36,599 nucleotides of DNA from Mesaphorura yosii (taxonomy: Eukaryota > Arthropoda > Collembola > Poduromorpha > Tullbergiidae). The position numbers and the translations under genes are program-made. Of this stretch, positions 9,754-21,159 are shown one piece after another (within the stretch, counting starts at the first letter, position 1; each line of letters begins with the position of its first letter). Below the pieces are notes generated by a model that ran no database searches, had not been told where the DNA came from, and saw nothing but the letters and a program-made list of their open reading frames with translations. The stretch lies in assembly GCA_009869945.1 (NCBI GenBank), contig WIXG01000581.1:1-36599 (forward strand), written 5' to 3'.

Positions 9754-11885
9754 ATGGCGGAGGACCGCACCTCCGCCAAGAAGAAGACGCAAGTGAGTTT
9801 CACGATCCGGGCCGAGAAGGAGGCCCGCCACCACTCGGGCGTTTCGAGCATCGTGTACGACCCGCAGCTGGACAGGTGAGACTGAACATTACATCTGCTG
9901 AGTGCTGATAAGCTGGATTTAATAAAACTCATGGCACTTTTGCACTAATCCTCGCAGACTCCACTCAGCCGGCCGCGACGGCGCCATCCGCACCTACACA
10001 ATCACGAACCACCAGCCCCGCTTCGTCCACGCCATGGAGCACCACACCGACTGGGTCAACGACATTGTGCTCACTTGCTCCGGGAAGAATATAATGTCAG
10101 GGTCCAACGACTGCACCGTCAAACTCTGGAACGCCCAGAAGGGTTTCTGCATGTCGACCCTTCGCACCCACAAAGACTACGTCCGAGCTCTAGCTTACTC
10201 GAAGGAGAAGGAGACGGTCGCGAGCGCCGGGTTTGACAAGTCAATATTCTTATGGGACCTTCACACATTATGTGCACTGACGGCGACGAAGAACACTGTG
10301 ACGACAGCAGCGTTGACTGGATCGAAAAACAGCATCTATTCGCTCGCAATGAGCCCGAATGGGAACACCCTCGTCTCCGGCTCCACCGAGAAAGTCCTCC
10401 GCGTCTGGGACACGCGTCGATACACGAAAACGATGAAACTCAAAGGGCACATGGACAACGTCAAGGCGCTGCTGCTAAATTGGGACGGATCGCAGTGCTT
10501 AAGCGGAAGCTCCGACGGTACAATCAAGTTATGGGCGCTTGGGCAGCAGCAATGTATTACAACAGTGAGGTGCCACTCACAAGGGGTCTGGGCTCTTGCA
10601 GCCCCGGAATCCTTCGCTTTCGTCGTTAGCGGAGGGAAAGACTGCAGACTGATGGTGACAGATTTAAGGCTCAACCCCTGCCAGTCCACAGTCGTGGCCG
10701 TGGAGGCGAATCCGATTCTGAGCCTCTGCTTGTCACCCGATCTGGCGTTGGTGTGGGTTGGGACGACAGACTCCAGCATTCGTGCTTGGGGGCTACCCCA
10801 ATCGGATGCGGATCAAGACCAAGGCCCCCTAATCGAGATTGAGGGCGTCCCCTCTATAAAGCAGTATTCAATACTTTCTAACAAGAGGCACATTCTAACG
10901 AAAGATACCCGTGGCAATGTCCAGTTGTACGACGCCCTCACCGCGGTCCACTTGGAAGACTTGGGGCAGGTGGATTTCGAGGAGGAGATCAGAGCGAGGA
11001 GTCAGCACGTTTTCATTCCCAGCTGGTTTAGCGTTGGCCTGCACACAGCAATGGTCACGGTGCATCTCGGTCAGGATGAGAACACTCAAACAGACTGCTT
11101 GGGGGCGTGGGTCTCTGCGAAGGAGGCTGGACTATTGCCCGTTGACGCCGAGCAGGACCAGAAGGTCAACTATGGCCGCCTATTGCTGCAAGCCCTGTTT
11201 GAAGAGTGGAGGAGGGGCGGAGGCGAAAGCGGAAACGGGTTCTTCACCCTCCCACCTCACACCCCCGTCGTGATTGGGGAGACGGGGGGCAAGACGATGT
11301 ATCGGTTCCTCGTGAGGGACGCCGGCGGGGAGGCCGAGCGATCATGTCTTTCTGAAGCTATTCCGCAGTGGGTCGCAGAGCAGGTGGCCGAGGACGGGCA
11401 GCCTCCTAAATTTACAAAGATCCTCTTCTTTCTCACACCCCACTCCGTTAATGGGGGTGGGGGAGGAGGAAAGAGCCTGAAGAAGTGAGTGTGATTTTCC
11501 TCAAACGCCCAATTTCCCAATTCAAATGAACAATTAACAAAATATTCAATTGCACCCCCCCCCCCCCAGGGAACGTCTCTTCGCCAACGACTTTATCACG
11601 ATGAGGAAGATCTGCGATCACGTGCTCGAGAAGATTGAGGAGGAGGCGGCCGCGTCCACCACAGGAGCATCAGCAGCGGGTGGTGGGAGTACGAGCGGGA
11701 GCGTGAGTGAGGTGCCGGCTGAGGAGAGGGTGAAGCTGTACTGCCTGGACACTTTGCTGCAGCCCGACATGGACTTGAGGACGGTACGCCATTTTCTGTG
11801 GAAGGGAACAGGGGATCTCGTTTTGACGTACAGTGTTGGGAGAGGCGGGGGAGGGGCAGGAGGAGGGGAAAGGCTTAGTTTGTAA
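9754..11885 (+). CDS. WDR48: WD repeat-containing protein 48 (UAF1), deubiquitinase cofactor
   Basis: Three exons, 9754-9875, 9958-11484 and 11570-11885, encode 654 residues, close to the animal norm. The N-terminal half is a beta-propeller of WD repeats, with near-verbatim family blocks such as MEHHTDWVNDIVL, WNAQKGFCMSTLRTHKDYV and GSTEKVLRVWD. The C-terminal part has the UAF1 ancillary and SUMO-like regions, ending in MDLRTVRHFLWKGTGDLVL before a Gly-rich tail. WDR48 binds and activates USP1, USP12 and USP46 and thereby acts in ubiquitin removal during DNA repair. A Gly/Ser-rich linker (about residues 575-600) and the tail are expanded. The second intron ends in thirteen C bases followed by AG. 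The start is the first ATG, in a family-typical short basic N-terminus. Confidence 0.97.
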
Positions 11886-11892
11886 AAGTACG

Positions 11893-11898
11893 AATAAA
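11893..11898 (+). terminator. Poly(A) signal of WDR48
   Basis: AATAAA 7 bases after the stop codon, giving a very short 3' UTR. Confidence 0.55.
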
Positions 11899-12267
11899 TT
11901 ATCTTCAAAATAGATTCATGCACGCTAAATTTCATTGCGCTAAATTAGAAATTATTCGAAAAGAATTAATATTATTCCACGTAACTTTTTCAGTTCCGTA
12001 TAACTTTTGAGGGCATAACCAAATAATGAGTTCGCATAACTTTTCTAATAAAATGCATAACCCATACAGCATGACTTATAAAAATTAAGGGCCTAACTTC
12101 TTGATGGATTCTCACAACTCCTACTTGCCATACATTTGTATACATATGCAGAACTTAATAATTATTTGCATGCACTATAATGATAAGATATTTATGAATT
12201 GAGTATGAAGCGTTCGGAAGCATTAGCCTTTCATCTCAGTTGTGATTAAGCCCATGATCGGCAGGCA
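11899..12267. other. Intergenic, AT-rich
   Basis: No gene. Several loose repeats of CATAACTTTT or GCATAAC type occur between 11980 and 12115, probably part of the decayed transposon that follows. Confidence 0.4.
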
Positions 12268-12860
12268 ATGGCGTCACAAGAAGTTCCACATTATTCTTCT
12301 GACTCTTCAAAATCCGACGTTGACAATCGGCCACAGAAACGGGCAAAGCAACGAAAAAATAACTGGAGCTTCAAACAAGTTTTCGAATCATCTTCAGAGG
12401 CCAAGTAGCATGTGAAGCGTGATGGGCAGTAGGAGTACAAGACTTTAAAGAAAACTTCAGAAGGCGACAAATGCTATTATGGCTGCCGGCATAATAAGAA
12501 GTGTCCGGTTGGAATGCACTTATCGTATCATTGCGACAGCAATACAGTCTCCCTGTTAATGACGACGAGCACATCAGCCACTCTGAGAGAGTCCACGGAA
12601 TTCGGGAGGCGACAAAAGATGCCATCGCAAAATTGTATAACCTCGGGGTTAAAAAGCCAAACCAAATACTGGAGAAATTCGAAGAAGAGGGCCTGGAAAT
12701 CTCCAAAGCTAAGCTCTGAAATTTTTTAGTAAGCCTGCGAAAGAAGATGTACGGCTCCGCGCAATTCAGCTACGGCGAATTTGAGCAATAGTGCGAGGAG
12801 CGCTCGGGTGTGCCGGAAGACGACGACGAGGCTTATCTGATCGGATATGAAGTCAAATCC
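12268..12860 (+). pseudogene. Decayed N-terminal fragment of a Mutator-like (FLYWCH/MULE type) transposase, plus strand
   Basis: Reads from an ATG at 12268 as an acidic, basic-patch N-terminus (RPQKRAKQRKNNW), then two in-frame stops. A zinc-binding-like block follows (DKCYYGCRHNKKCPVGMHL). A frameshift near 12550 leads into HSERVHGIREATKDAIAKLY and KKPNQILEKFEEEGLEISKAKL, then a stop. This order (acidic start, Cys-rich DNA-binding block, H-G-I helix linker) is that of MULE-type transposases in arthropods. At least two stops and one frameshift make it non-functional. Family name is by resemblance only. Confidence 0.5.
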
Positions 12861-13188
12861 TCGTTTCTCGCGTTGCTCACATGTGTGTTCCGATGTAGTG
12901 TTATAGAGATCCACTGCTGAAGAGTCAGCCCGATAAAGGAGATATTTCTTGGACTCACATTGAGTTGAAACTTTGCAGTAATAAAATACTTTATCTCCCA
13001 GTGCTGTGGTAATTCTTCTCCCAGGTATTCTGATTTTGTATGTACGAAATTGCTGCTTCTGCATTTGGAAATGAATTTATTTTGTTCCACTCTAAGCCTG
13101 CCTTTCTTGCTTTGCGTGGCGGTTCCAAATTTTCCTCATGTTCTGATTCGGAATCGGAATTCGATATTATGAGCACTTGAGACGTCAT
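12835..13188 (-). pseudogene. Second, inverted N-terminal fragment of the same transposase family
   Basis: Minus-strand frame from ATG at 13188 (MTSQVLIISNSDSESEHEE, basic patch, then EWNKINSF), a frameshift near 13000, then DKVFYYCKVSTQCESKKYLLY and SEHTCEQREKRG. The same blocks occur in the same order in the plus-strand fragment, with considerable divergence. The two fragments meet tail to tail at about 12835-12860. The catalytic domain is absent from both. Confidence 0.45.
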
Positions 13189-13786
13189 TGTGAGAGCAGA
13201 AGAAGACCAATGGTAGCGCTACTCACTGGCTCAAGAAGGCAACTGAGGAAACGCAAGTCTCGATCTTCCAACCGACCGAAATTCTATATTTATAAAATAT
13301 TTACGCCCTTCTAGATAATAAGTGCGGAAAGATAAAACATTAGTGCACGAACTATGGTTCGTTTATAGTGCTGAACCTGTTTAAGGAGTGTACAATTTCT
13401 GCATGTTCTGAAGCTATAAAACTAATGCTGGGACCTGCATTTTTTCATTTGTACATGTTTTAAGTGCTATACCTGCATTAATAGTGCTGCAATAATATTA
13501 TGCCTTATCAAACGGGGGCCTAATAATAATAAGTTTGATTGATGAATTACATGCCATTCGAAAATAACGGTAAGCTGGAATTTCATTCATCATTAATAAG
13601 TAAAAATGAGTGAGCGGCCGTTAGCGAGTGTATTATTTATGGGCGACTCTCCATCTTTTCCGATCCGATCCGGTTTGGACAACGGACTTTTTCCTTCAAA
13701 GGAGACCGAAACCATAAAACATTTGGGCTGCCAGTTGCTAGATTTTCAGATTGGTTTTCACCGCCGCTCTGCTCCGCACCATCGAC
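13189..13786. other. Intergenic, upstream of receptor 3
   Basis: AT-rich with no supportable gene. GATTTTCAG at 13741-13749 could be a 3' splice site of a 5' untranslated exon of receptor 3. Confidence 0.4.
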
Positions 13787-14995
13787 ATGATCTCCGAGGA
13801 ATCATTCAAGTTGATGTCGTACGTTATCCGAGCTGGACGCGCGACCTGGATTTTGCCGTACGAATGGAGCCCACATACGTGCACAGTCGAGGTCGTTCCC
13901 AAGTTCAAAGCCTGGCTCGTCTTCGGCGTGTTTTGCATCGTGCTGCAGTGGTCGTTGATCTCAGTAACCGGCTTGTACGGGTTGCTCCAGCCAGATGCCA
14001 CCCTCCAGGATGGGATTTTCTTCATTCTGATATTCTTTGGCGTTGTACTCGGCACCTCCATCCATTTACACAACATTTTCTTCCCCCACCAGATCGTGGC
14101 GCTCTTCTCGATGATGAACTGTTTCGCCAGGAGACTTGCGACCCACTACAAAATGGACATGCGAAAGAAAGACGGTATGGAGCTCCTCGTTAAAATCATG
14201 CTCGCGGGGTTCACGACGACGACTGCCTTCGCGTGGGTCGGTACCATTTTCATGGTGCACAGTGACGGCCCGCTCCATCGCTTCCAGCATTCGAAGTATT
14301 TTCTGCTCAACGCTGTGGGTGGCACGCTGTGGGGCCACATAACAATGTTCATCTTTCAGAATTCAGCGCTGTTTGTGGTGTTGGCGATAAATTTCACGCA
14401 CTCGATGGAAACGTTCTTGAAGAAAATCAGGTGAGTGACTCGGAACAAAAATCGGAGCAAAATAATCGGTAATTCTTGAATTGCTGTCCGCAGGTTCGAT
14501 CCGAGTCAAAGTGAGCTCGAGCGACAGAAGACTCATCGACTTTACAGAGCATTTCAGGTTCAGCACGCTTTCGCGTCGCAATTCATCCGCGAACTGGTTG
14601 CGATCTTGATCGTATGCAGTTGCATGATACAAATCAGCTGCTACTACTCGCTGATAAAGTTTCCTCAAGCCCTAACTATACGCGTCTTCTGTTTCATCTG
14701 CCCGAGCGTCGTTCTCCTAGCTACAAGAGTGTGCCTGGATTTCGCGATGAGCTACACGAATGCGGCCGACACGTACCCAAAATCATTCCAACACTGGCGC
14801 CGTTGTTTGATAGTCCAATACGAGACCCTCTCCGATATAGATAAGAATCTGTTTCAAGCAGAATTTCGTATATTCAGAACATATCGTCCATTCTACTTCA
14901 AAATTGGCAGCTTTGCCCGCGCCACGAAGACAACATTCATCGAAATCGAATTCAACGTCGTGTTTCAGGGACTCACGTCACTTCTTTTCATGTAA
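13787..14995 (+). CDS. Gustatory-receptor-like 7TM chemoreceptor 3
   Basis: Two exons, 13787-14430 and 14494-14995, joined in phase 2 (AG|G), give 381 residues. Hydrophobic segments include WLVFGVFCIVLQWSLISVTGL, FFILIFFGVVLG, a segment after TTTTAFAW, FIFQNSALFVVLAI, ELVAILIVCSCMI, VFCFICPSVVLLA and the C-terminal GLTSLLF. The tail pattern KIGSFARATKTTF resembles the (V/I)GS(F/M)YYxxR region of receptors 1 and 5, with Ala replacing the Tyr. The ATG used is the first in frame after a TAG at 13739. Its only intron corresponds in phase and position to the second intron of receptor 5; the first intron is missing. Membrane cation channel role is inferred from the superfamily. Confidence 0.78.
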
Positions 14996-15164
14996 AGCGG
15001 CCGGTGAAGTCGTTGAAGTCGCCCGTAATCTGTGTTTTGTGTGGGCCGGGTTTCCAACTGAAATTGCGATTGCATGTGTCATTGCACTACAAATGCGGAT
15101 TGTGGAGTCCACCTTGATTTAATAACTTCTAGATAACTGATAATTACTCTGGTCGTGCACGTGC

Positions 15165-15170
15165 AATAAA
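15165..15170 (+). terminator. Poly(A) signal of receptor 3
   Basis: AATAAA 170 bases after the receptor 3 stop codon. Confidence 0.45.
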
Positions 15171-15758
15171 ATCTTGAATACGTATTACAAATCAACTGAT
15201 CCCATGCTTTGGATTATTCGTGCCTTAATCTCATGCCTTTGCTCTTTGCCTTCTTGCTGTCCTTCGACTCGAGAAGACATTCGTCTTCTCTATTGCGGCT
15301 TCTTTTATTATATTAATCAACTAATTGCTAATAAAACAACTAAACAAAGATCCTGCTGAAATTTCAGTCGAGAAGCGGTAATTACGGGGATTTATGGCGG
15401 TTCAATGGACTCCAGAGCGAGATTTATCGATTTATGACTTAGCGAGTCGATGCGATGAAGTCCCGATTGACAAGGTAAATCACAATGCAAAGGCTGAGAC
15501 GTTTGTCAGTTTGCTGAATGTTGAATTCTGATTTCGGAATCCTAAGCGCACTCACACGAAAAAAGGAAAAACTCGTTTACCCGGCCATAACTGGTTGCTG
15601 TTTTCTGTTGCTGCTTCAACACTCGTCTTCTTTCTTTTGCTGCTTAATTGCAATAAAATTACTCCTGCCTCTCTGCCTTTGCTATTTGCTTTTGCAGCAA
15701 ACCCTGCAATAAAAGCATAAGAAAATGTTACCCGTTACACCGTAATTTCAAAATCAGG
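15171..15758. other. Intergenic, upstream of cyclophilin
   Basis: Pyrimidine-rich stretches but no gene recognised. Confidence 0.4.
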
Positions 15759-15766
15759 TATAAATA
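15759..15766 (+). promoter_or_regulatory. TATA box of the cyclophilin gene
   Basis: TATAAATA, a consensus TATA box, 115 bases before the cyclophilin ATG. It would place transcription start near 15790 and give a leader of about 90 bases. Confidence 0.6.
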
Positions 15767-15880
15767 GGTTAAGCAACGGGGCGTTGAAGAGCCACACTCG
15801 TTTAGTCAACAGCCGTGTCGTATCACCCACACACAGTCAAAGGCGGACCAACGAGAATACCAAAGCAAAATTTTAAAATC

Positions 15881-16708
15881 ATGAATTCCATTGAAATCTC
15901 GATTCTGGCGGTGCTTCTGGCCTGCAGCAGCGTATCGCAGGCCCAACAGCGCTTTCCACAGCAGCAACAACAGCAGCAGCGCCAACAGTCCGCTCCGCAA
16001 ATCACGGACCAAGTGTACATGGACATCACGATCGGTGGGGAGGACGCGGGGCGGCTCGTGATTGGGCTGTATGGGGATGTGGTCCCTCAAACGGTGAGCA
16101 CTGCGAGACTGTGATCGTGCTCTTCATATTAGCACGCATATTTTAGGCGCTCCTAATCGCTAACTCCTCATTTGCATTTGCACTTTGCAGGTAGCCAACT
16201 TCCGCACAATTTGTACGCAAGGTCTCAAAGCCTACAACGGCCGTGGGTACACCGGCTCCATGTTCCACCGCGTCATAAAGAATTTCATGCTACAAGGCGG
16301 TGACTTCATAAACGGCGACGGGACGGGGTCGGCGAGCATCTACGGCCGGAAGTTTCCCGATGAGAGCTTCGCCATCAAACACTCTGGCCCCGGAGATCTG
16401 TCGATGGCCAATTCCGGGCCGGATACTAACGGGTGCCAGTTCTTTATCACGGCAAGGAAGACAGACTGGCTGGACGGGAAGCACGTCGTGTTTGGGAAGG
16501 TGAGCCAGAAGTCTGTTTAATTAATTAATTTCATGCTCCGGCTAGAGTGTGATTGACGTCTCTAATTTCTCTTTCTTCCCCGCCCCCGTTGTCGCAGGTC
16601 CTCCAAGGCCTAGAGCTCGTCGAGCACATTCACACCAACGTGCGGACTGATAGGAACGATCGGCCACTGACGCCAGTCGCGATTAAGAAATGTGGGGCCC
16701 TTCAATAA
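15881..16708 (+). CDS. PPIB: Secretory-pathway cyclophilin (peptidyl-prolyl cis-trans isomerase, type B-like)
   Basis: Three exons, 15881-16093, 16191-16499 and 16598-16708, all joined in phase 0, give 210 residues. A signal peptide ([16 protein letters not shown]) sends it to the ER. A Gln-rich linker (about residues 22-40) precedes the cyclophilin domain. The catalytic set is present: [15 protein letters not shown] with the active-site Arg and Phe, [15 protein letters not shown], and [10 protein letters not shown] with the cyclosporin-contact Trp. The enzyme catalyses proline isomerisation during folding of secreted proteins. The C-terminus ends CGALQ, lacking the longer basic tail of vertebrate cyclophilin B, so it may be secreted rather than retained. 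A TATA box and AATAAA frame the gene. Confidence 0.93.
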
Positions 16709-16762
16709 CAAAAGCAAAGACCACTACTAGCTAGCTGAATTATTGTTTCATGTGCAGAGGCT

Positions 16763-16768
16763 AATAAA
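16763..16768 (+). terminator. Poly(A) signal of the cyclophilin gene
   Basis: AATAAA 54 bases after the stop codon. Confidence 0.6.
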
Positions 16769-18362
16769 ATTCAGAATTCATCTCCAATCCGTGCGCCTGC
16801 TTACTCGCTTATTCTTTACCACGAATTTGTTACATTTGACTGGGTCTGCAGCAGCCAGCAGAAAGCTGCAGAGCCGCAGACTGAGCCCATAAAACACTCG
16901 GCCTCACTTGTTTGCCTGTTGCTCTTCTTTTTGAAATGCAGCTTCGACTCTCGGTTCTCGCATCTCTCCTTCTCGCCTGGTGAACCACGACGGACGGACG
17001 ACGAGCTAACATGAATTCAATCTGGAATTCGCTGATCTCGCGCAGAATAGTCAACAATTTCAATTAATTGAACGCTTCCAATTTGTCGACTGTGGTCCAG
17101 TTTGACATTTTTGTAATTTTAAAACCGATTTCACTGTGAAAATTGTCTGTGTGAAATTTCCATACGTATTCTACATCGCAAACAAGTACAAGCCGCCCGG
17201 CTCCTGACCAGAGATACAAATATTGACGCCAGAGCACTGCAGAAAGGTGAGTGCACCTCTAATCAGTCAAATGCGCTGTAATAACTGTAATAAGCAGCCC
17301 CGCGACAGAAAACACTGCTGATTAGTAGCAGATTTCGCCGATCACAGATCCGAAAACAGTCGCAAGTGTAGCCAATCATTCCAATAGCTCGTCCTGGAAC
17401 TCATTCATTGCAAATTTGCAAATTAAGACCCGTCCAGACCCAGCATACCAGAAGTCATTTGGCAAGAATGCAAAATGGCTGCAAGAATCCATCCATAAAT
17501 CAAATTAGGGTATAGTTTAGTTCATCTCAATTAAAAGTTGGCGTGTAATTCTCAATACCAAATGGCAATGCAATGAAAAGAGTCTTGCCTTGCCTTACCT
17601 GCATTGTCGGGGCAAATCGTGCTTCTTTTGTGCTTCGCAGTACTGCTTGTGTACATACAAAGTACACTGCATATGTTGTACTCTACTCCTGCTGGCGTGC
17701 TGGAGGAGTTGAGATACGTAGCGTACCTTTTGAAGTGAAGCCGTGCTGTGTCTCGCTCTACCCACACAACACAACACAGCAGTGAGTGCGAAAAAGAGAC
17801 AAGATCGAATTTACAATTACAATTTATAGACTGACTAATGCGCTGCCAGCAATTAATAATTAACTAATTACACCAGTGACAGTGCCCAAGTTAGTCATTT
17901 GTAGTTTAGTTCCACTAAATTGATCGATCTGTGGGAAATTAAGTCGGAATGCGCAAGGAACACCACAAAAGGTGACGAGACAAATTGCTGGTAACGCCGA
18001 AAGCCTCCAACAGCACCAATTTGCCTTCATTTCAGCTCAGAGTAAGTGTAAGAGCCTCCACCAAGTACCCAGTATTGATAGGAGGGTTGTGTCCATAGCG
18101 TAGTCTGATCGGAGTTGATCTGCGGGCTCCCGAAGTTAATTGACCTTATTCTTTACCGAACAGAGAATTTGAACTAAATCTGCTCCTCGTTTGGCTCCTC
18201 CATGCCATTAAACTGGACTCGCATTCACGTCAACGCCTGCCACTGTGAACTATGAACTGACTTCACGACTCCAAACTCCTCCGTCATCGGCCCCGAGGTG
18301 CCGACAGCGACAACCTCGAAGTATTCTTAATCTCCTGCACGTGCACGCACAAATCAACACAA
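16769..18362. other. Intergenic or 5' leader of the MGA-like gene
   Basis: No coding region supported. Consensus donors AGGTGAGT (17245-17252) and AGAGTAAGT (18038-18046), and an acceptor-like CATTTCAG ending at 18036, suggest untranslated first exons of the following gene, but no exon chain can be proved. Confidence 0.4.
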
Positions 18363-20357
18363 ATGCTCAAGCGAAAGAAACAGCTCCTCCTCGCCGCCAC
18401 CGCCGACTACATCCGCGAATCGCAAGTGACACTCCCATACGACCCGACAGTCTGCCCCTCCAGCGACAGTGAATTGGTGCCCACTCCTCCGGATCCACCG
18501 CAGCGCGATTGCACTATACTGAAGACGAAGATTTCAGCTGCTGCAGCGGCGGCGAATGGCCATCAGCGGAACGGAGTCAATGGATACCAAGAATCCCCGC
18601 AGTCCGCCACAGCAGAAAATGGAAACCGAAACCAACACCCCGACGAAAAGCAGCCCGCTCAAACAAAGTCTGCTGTCGCCGGCCAATCCTGCCCGCTCGA
18701 GCATTGCAAGCTAGGTTGCGTATGCGACTCGGTCGCCTTGTCCCGCTCGGTGATGAAGGCGCATTGCGGTACTTCGGGGGACCCCGACTGCATTTTCGGC
18801 TGCATCTGCCATCAGCTTGAAGGGGGCGAGAGGAAGAAGTTCAAGTTGAGGTGGCAAAAAGTGAGCGTTCCGTCAAGGAGGGTGAGTGACATACAATTCA
18901 TACATACATTCTTATGGCTTCGTTTGTTCTTATCACCGCCTTCTCTCCTATCAGGACCAGGACGACGACTGTGGCTTCATCCCGCCCGGCTCACACTCAC
19001 TCGCCCATTACGAGGACGGGAGGCCGAAGCGCAAGTCTCAGCCACCAGAAAGGTTCCGCCATGGGTTCGATTTGAACAAAGTCACGCTTGACAAGAACTT
19101 TTCGGCTGGGGGGAGCTTCCGCTCTGGCCCGAAAGCAAGCACGACGATCCGGATGGTTGGGGCAGATGGGAGCGTGCAAAAGACGCGGATCATCGTCGGG
19201 GCTGCGAGTGGAGCTCGGACGGGAAGCCTCCATCATCATCGTGTGAGGTTTGGGAAGTTTACCAGAGTCGGTCCAGGGAGGAGCGCTGCCACGGCTGCGA
19301 GAAGGTTGCTCATGTCGGCAGCAGGGAGGGGGTGAGTTAAATGATTAAATGCACTCATACAATTTTTACTTAACTCTAATCTGTAATCCGTAATCTCCTT
19401 GCAGCCAAACCACCGCTCCGACCGGGCAACCCCTCAAACAGCTCAACAACAATTCACAGCCGCCGCGGCATAATACGAAGAGATGCCTCATCGCGCATGT
19501 CCGCAATCCCTGCGCAGGGCACGATCATGAGGAGTACAACACGGACTCTATTATCAGCGGATTTGCACTGAAGGGTAAGTTTAGATTGCTTACACAAGGC
19601 TTATAGTGTCATTACCCAATTCCAATTTCCTCTCATTGATTAATTCCGTGCCTTACCTGCAGTCAAATCCGACCACGCCCAGCCGCAGTCCTCCTGTCCC
19701 CAACAGCCGGGAGACGGAGTCCTCATAAATCGCCATGGGACAGTAATTGCTGGAGTCAGTTGGACGGTGGATGGGTACAGAAAGCCGACAGTGGGGCGAC
19801 TGGCGTTCAGGAGAGAGCACCAAACAAAGAAGGAACTCCCCGCAGCTGAGCAGCAGCAGCAGCTCCTCCCGATCCTCCATCTGCCGTGCAGCGGCGAGGA
19901 AGATTCCAGCGCATCAGCTCCATCCTCACGGCACTACCGCTTCTTCGATCTCGCGCCAACATACGTCGAGTACAATTTCATCCTTTACCCACAGCTCCAC
20001 GCAGTCTTCTCGGTGGAGGCGCTCCGGGCGAAGATCAGAAGCGCGCAGCGTGCCGGCGGTTACAGTGGGCCAAGGATTCTCGAGCTGAACAGTCTGAACC
20101 TGAATCAACCGATGGAGCGGGGCAAGCGAGGTGAGTGTTGAACATTAAACGTTGTGAATAAGTTCGTTTTAGTGCTAGTCGTCAATTTTCTGTCCGTAGG
20201 CAACATTTTCCTCCTCCTCAGCCCTCCAACGTCGTCCGTCTCTGCTGCGTCCAAGCAGCAGCCGCCTCCGCACCTGGTCGTGCTGGGCACCGTACCGGAG
20301 GCATACCGCGAAATGAAGGAGCGGAGGAGGGCTATGCAGAATGGAACTCGACATTGA
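18363..20357 (+). CDS. MGA-like (DUF4801-type) nuclear protein
   Basis: Five exons, 18363-18881, 18955-19331, 19405-19574, 19663-20130 and 20200-20357, splice cleanly to 563 residues. The recognisable region is a Cys-rich cluster around residues 115-160: CPLEHCKLGCVCDS, then AHCG, CIFGCICHQL. This resembles the conserved DUF4801 region of MGA, a MAX-partner transcription regulator. Neither the T-box nor the bHLH-zipper of vertebrate MGA is present. Other visible parts are a basic KRKKQ start, a KRKSQPPERFRH motif, a Ser/Gly-rich middle and a conserved-looking block near the end (HYRFFDLAPTYVEYN, then LHAVFSVEALRAKI). A nuclear role is inference. It could be a distinct arthropod family sharing only the Cys cluster. 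Confidence 0.6.
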
Positions 20358-20756
20358 TTGCAGATTGCACCGAATCTTCTCATGCACTCGTAATTCCAAA
20401 ACTATCGAAAAGACAGACTTCCAATAACCTGATTTCTTTAGTCTTCACTTTCTAAACCTTTACTATATGATTATTGTGTACAAATTCGTTGTATTATTGT
20501 TTTTTGGTCACCTTCACCTCTGCGCCACGCACAATCCGAATTCTCTCAATTTAGCGGTTGTGCTCAAATAAGTTGTAAACGATATAAGTTAATTTAAGTT
20601 CGAGTTCTAACTGTTCATTATTGCAAAAACGAATAGTTTATATTCATAGTTTACTTAAGCATAAGATGCAAAATGTACATAAGTATTAGTTTAAATAGCC
20701 TTCTTGTATCTTGTATGCTGTCCCCCGATTTTACCGCACGTGATTCTTAAATTACA

Positions 20757-20762
20757 AATAAA
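20757..20762 (+). terminator. Poly(A) signal of the MGA-like gene
   Basis: AATAAA about 400 bases after the stop, implying a longer 3' UTR than the other genes here. Confidence 0.5.
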
Positions 20763-21159
20763 AGATTATAAAGATTGAATTGTATTTTAATTTTAGCGTT
20801 GTCGGCATTTGCATTGCAGTTCAATTTCACGTGAGTCAGCTTCTCGAATTGAGAAATGTGAGACGGAAACCTCATAGCAGAAGAGCACCACCGGACCAAG
20901 TGGGAGTTTACGAAAGCCCGTATTCAAGTACACAAATTCATTTGACAGCTGCATTTGTTTATTTTGTACGAGAAGTCCAGATTTCCAGATCACAAAATTA
21001 TTGTGTACATCTGAAAAAGATGCTGCCGGGCTGAGTTGCTTTGCCGGAGTCCCACTGAGTAGTAAGTAAAATATTACGGTATGAATTTGACTATTTGAGC
21101 GTCGGCCTTAGCTCCTTTACTCTCCGCCTCAGATCTGCCCGGCCCTCCAACTGCTCTAA
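20763..21159. other. Intergenic, upstream of EXOC2
   Basis: No gene. It presumably contains the EXOC2 promoter; no TATA box is seen. Confidence 0.4.

Noticed and set aside
9365..9932. Overlapping minus-strand frames near the WDR48 start
   Set aside because: They run antisense to WDR48 exon 1 and its leader, and have no recognisable features.
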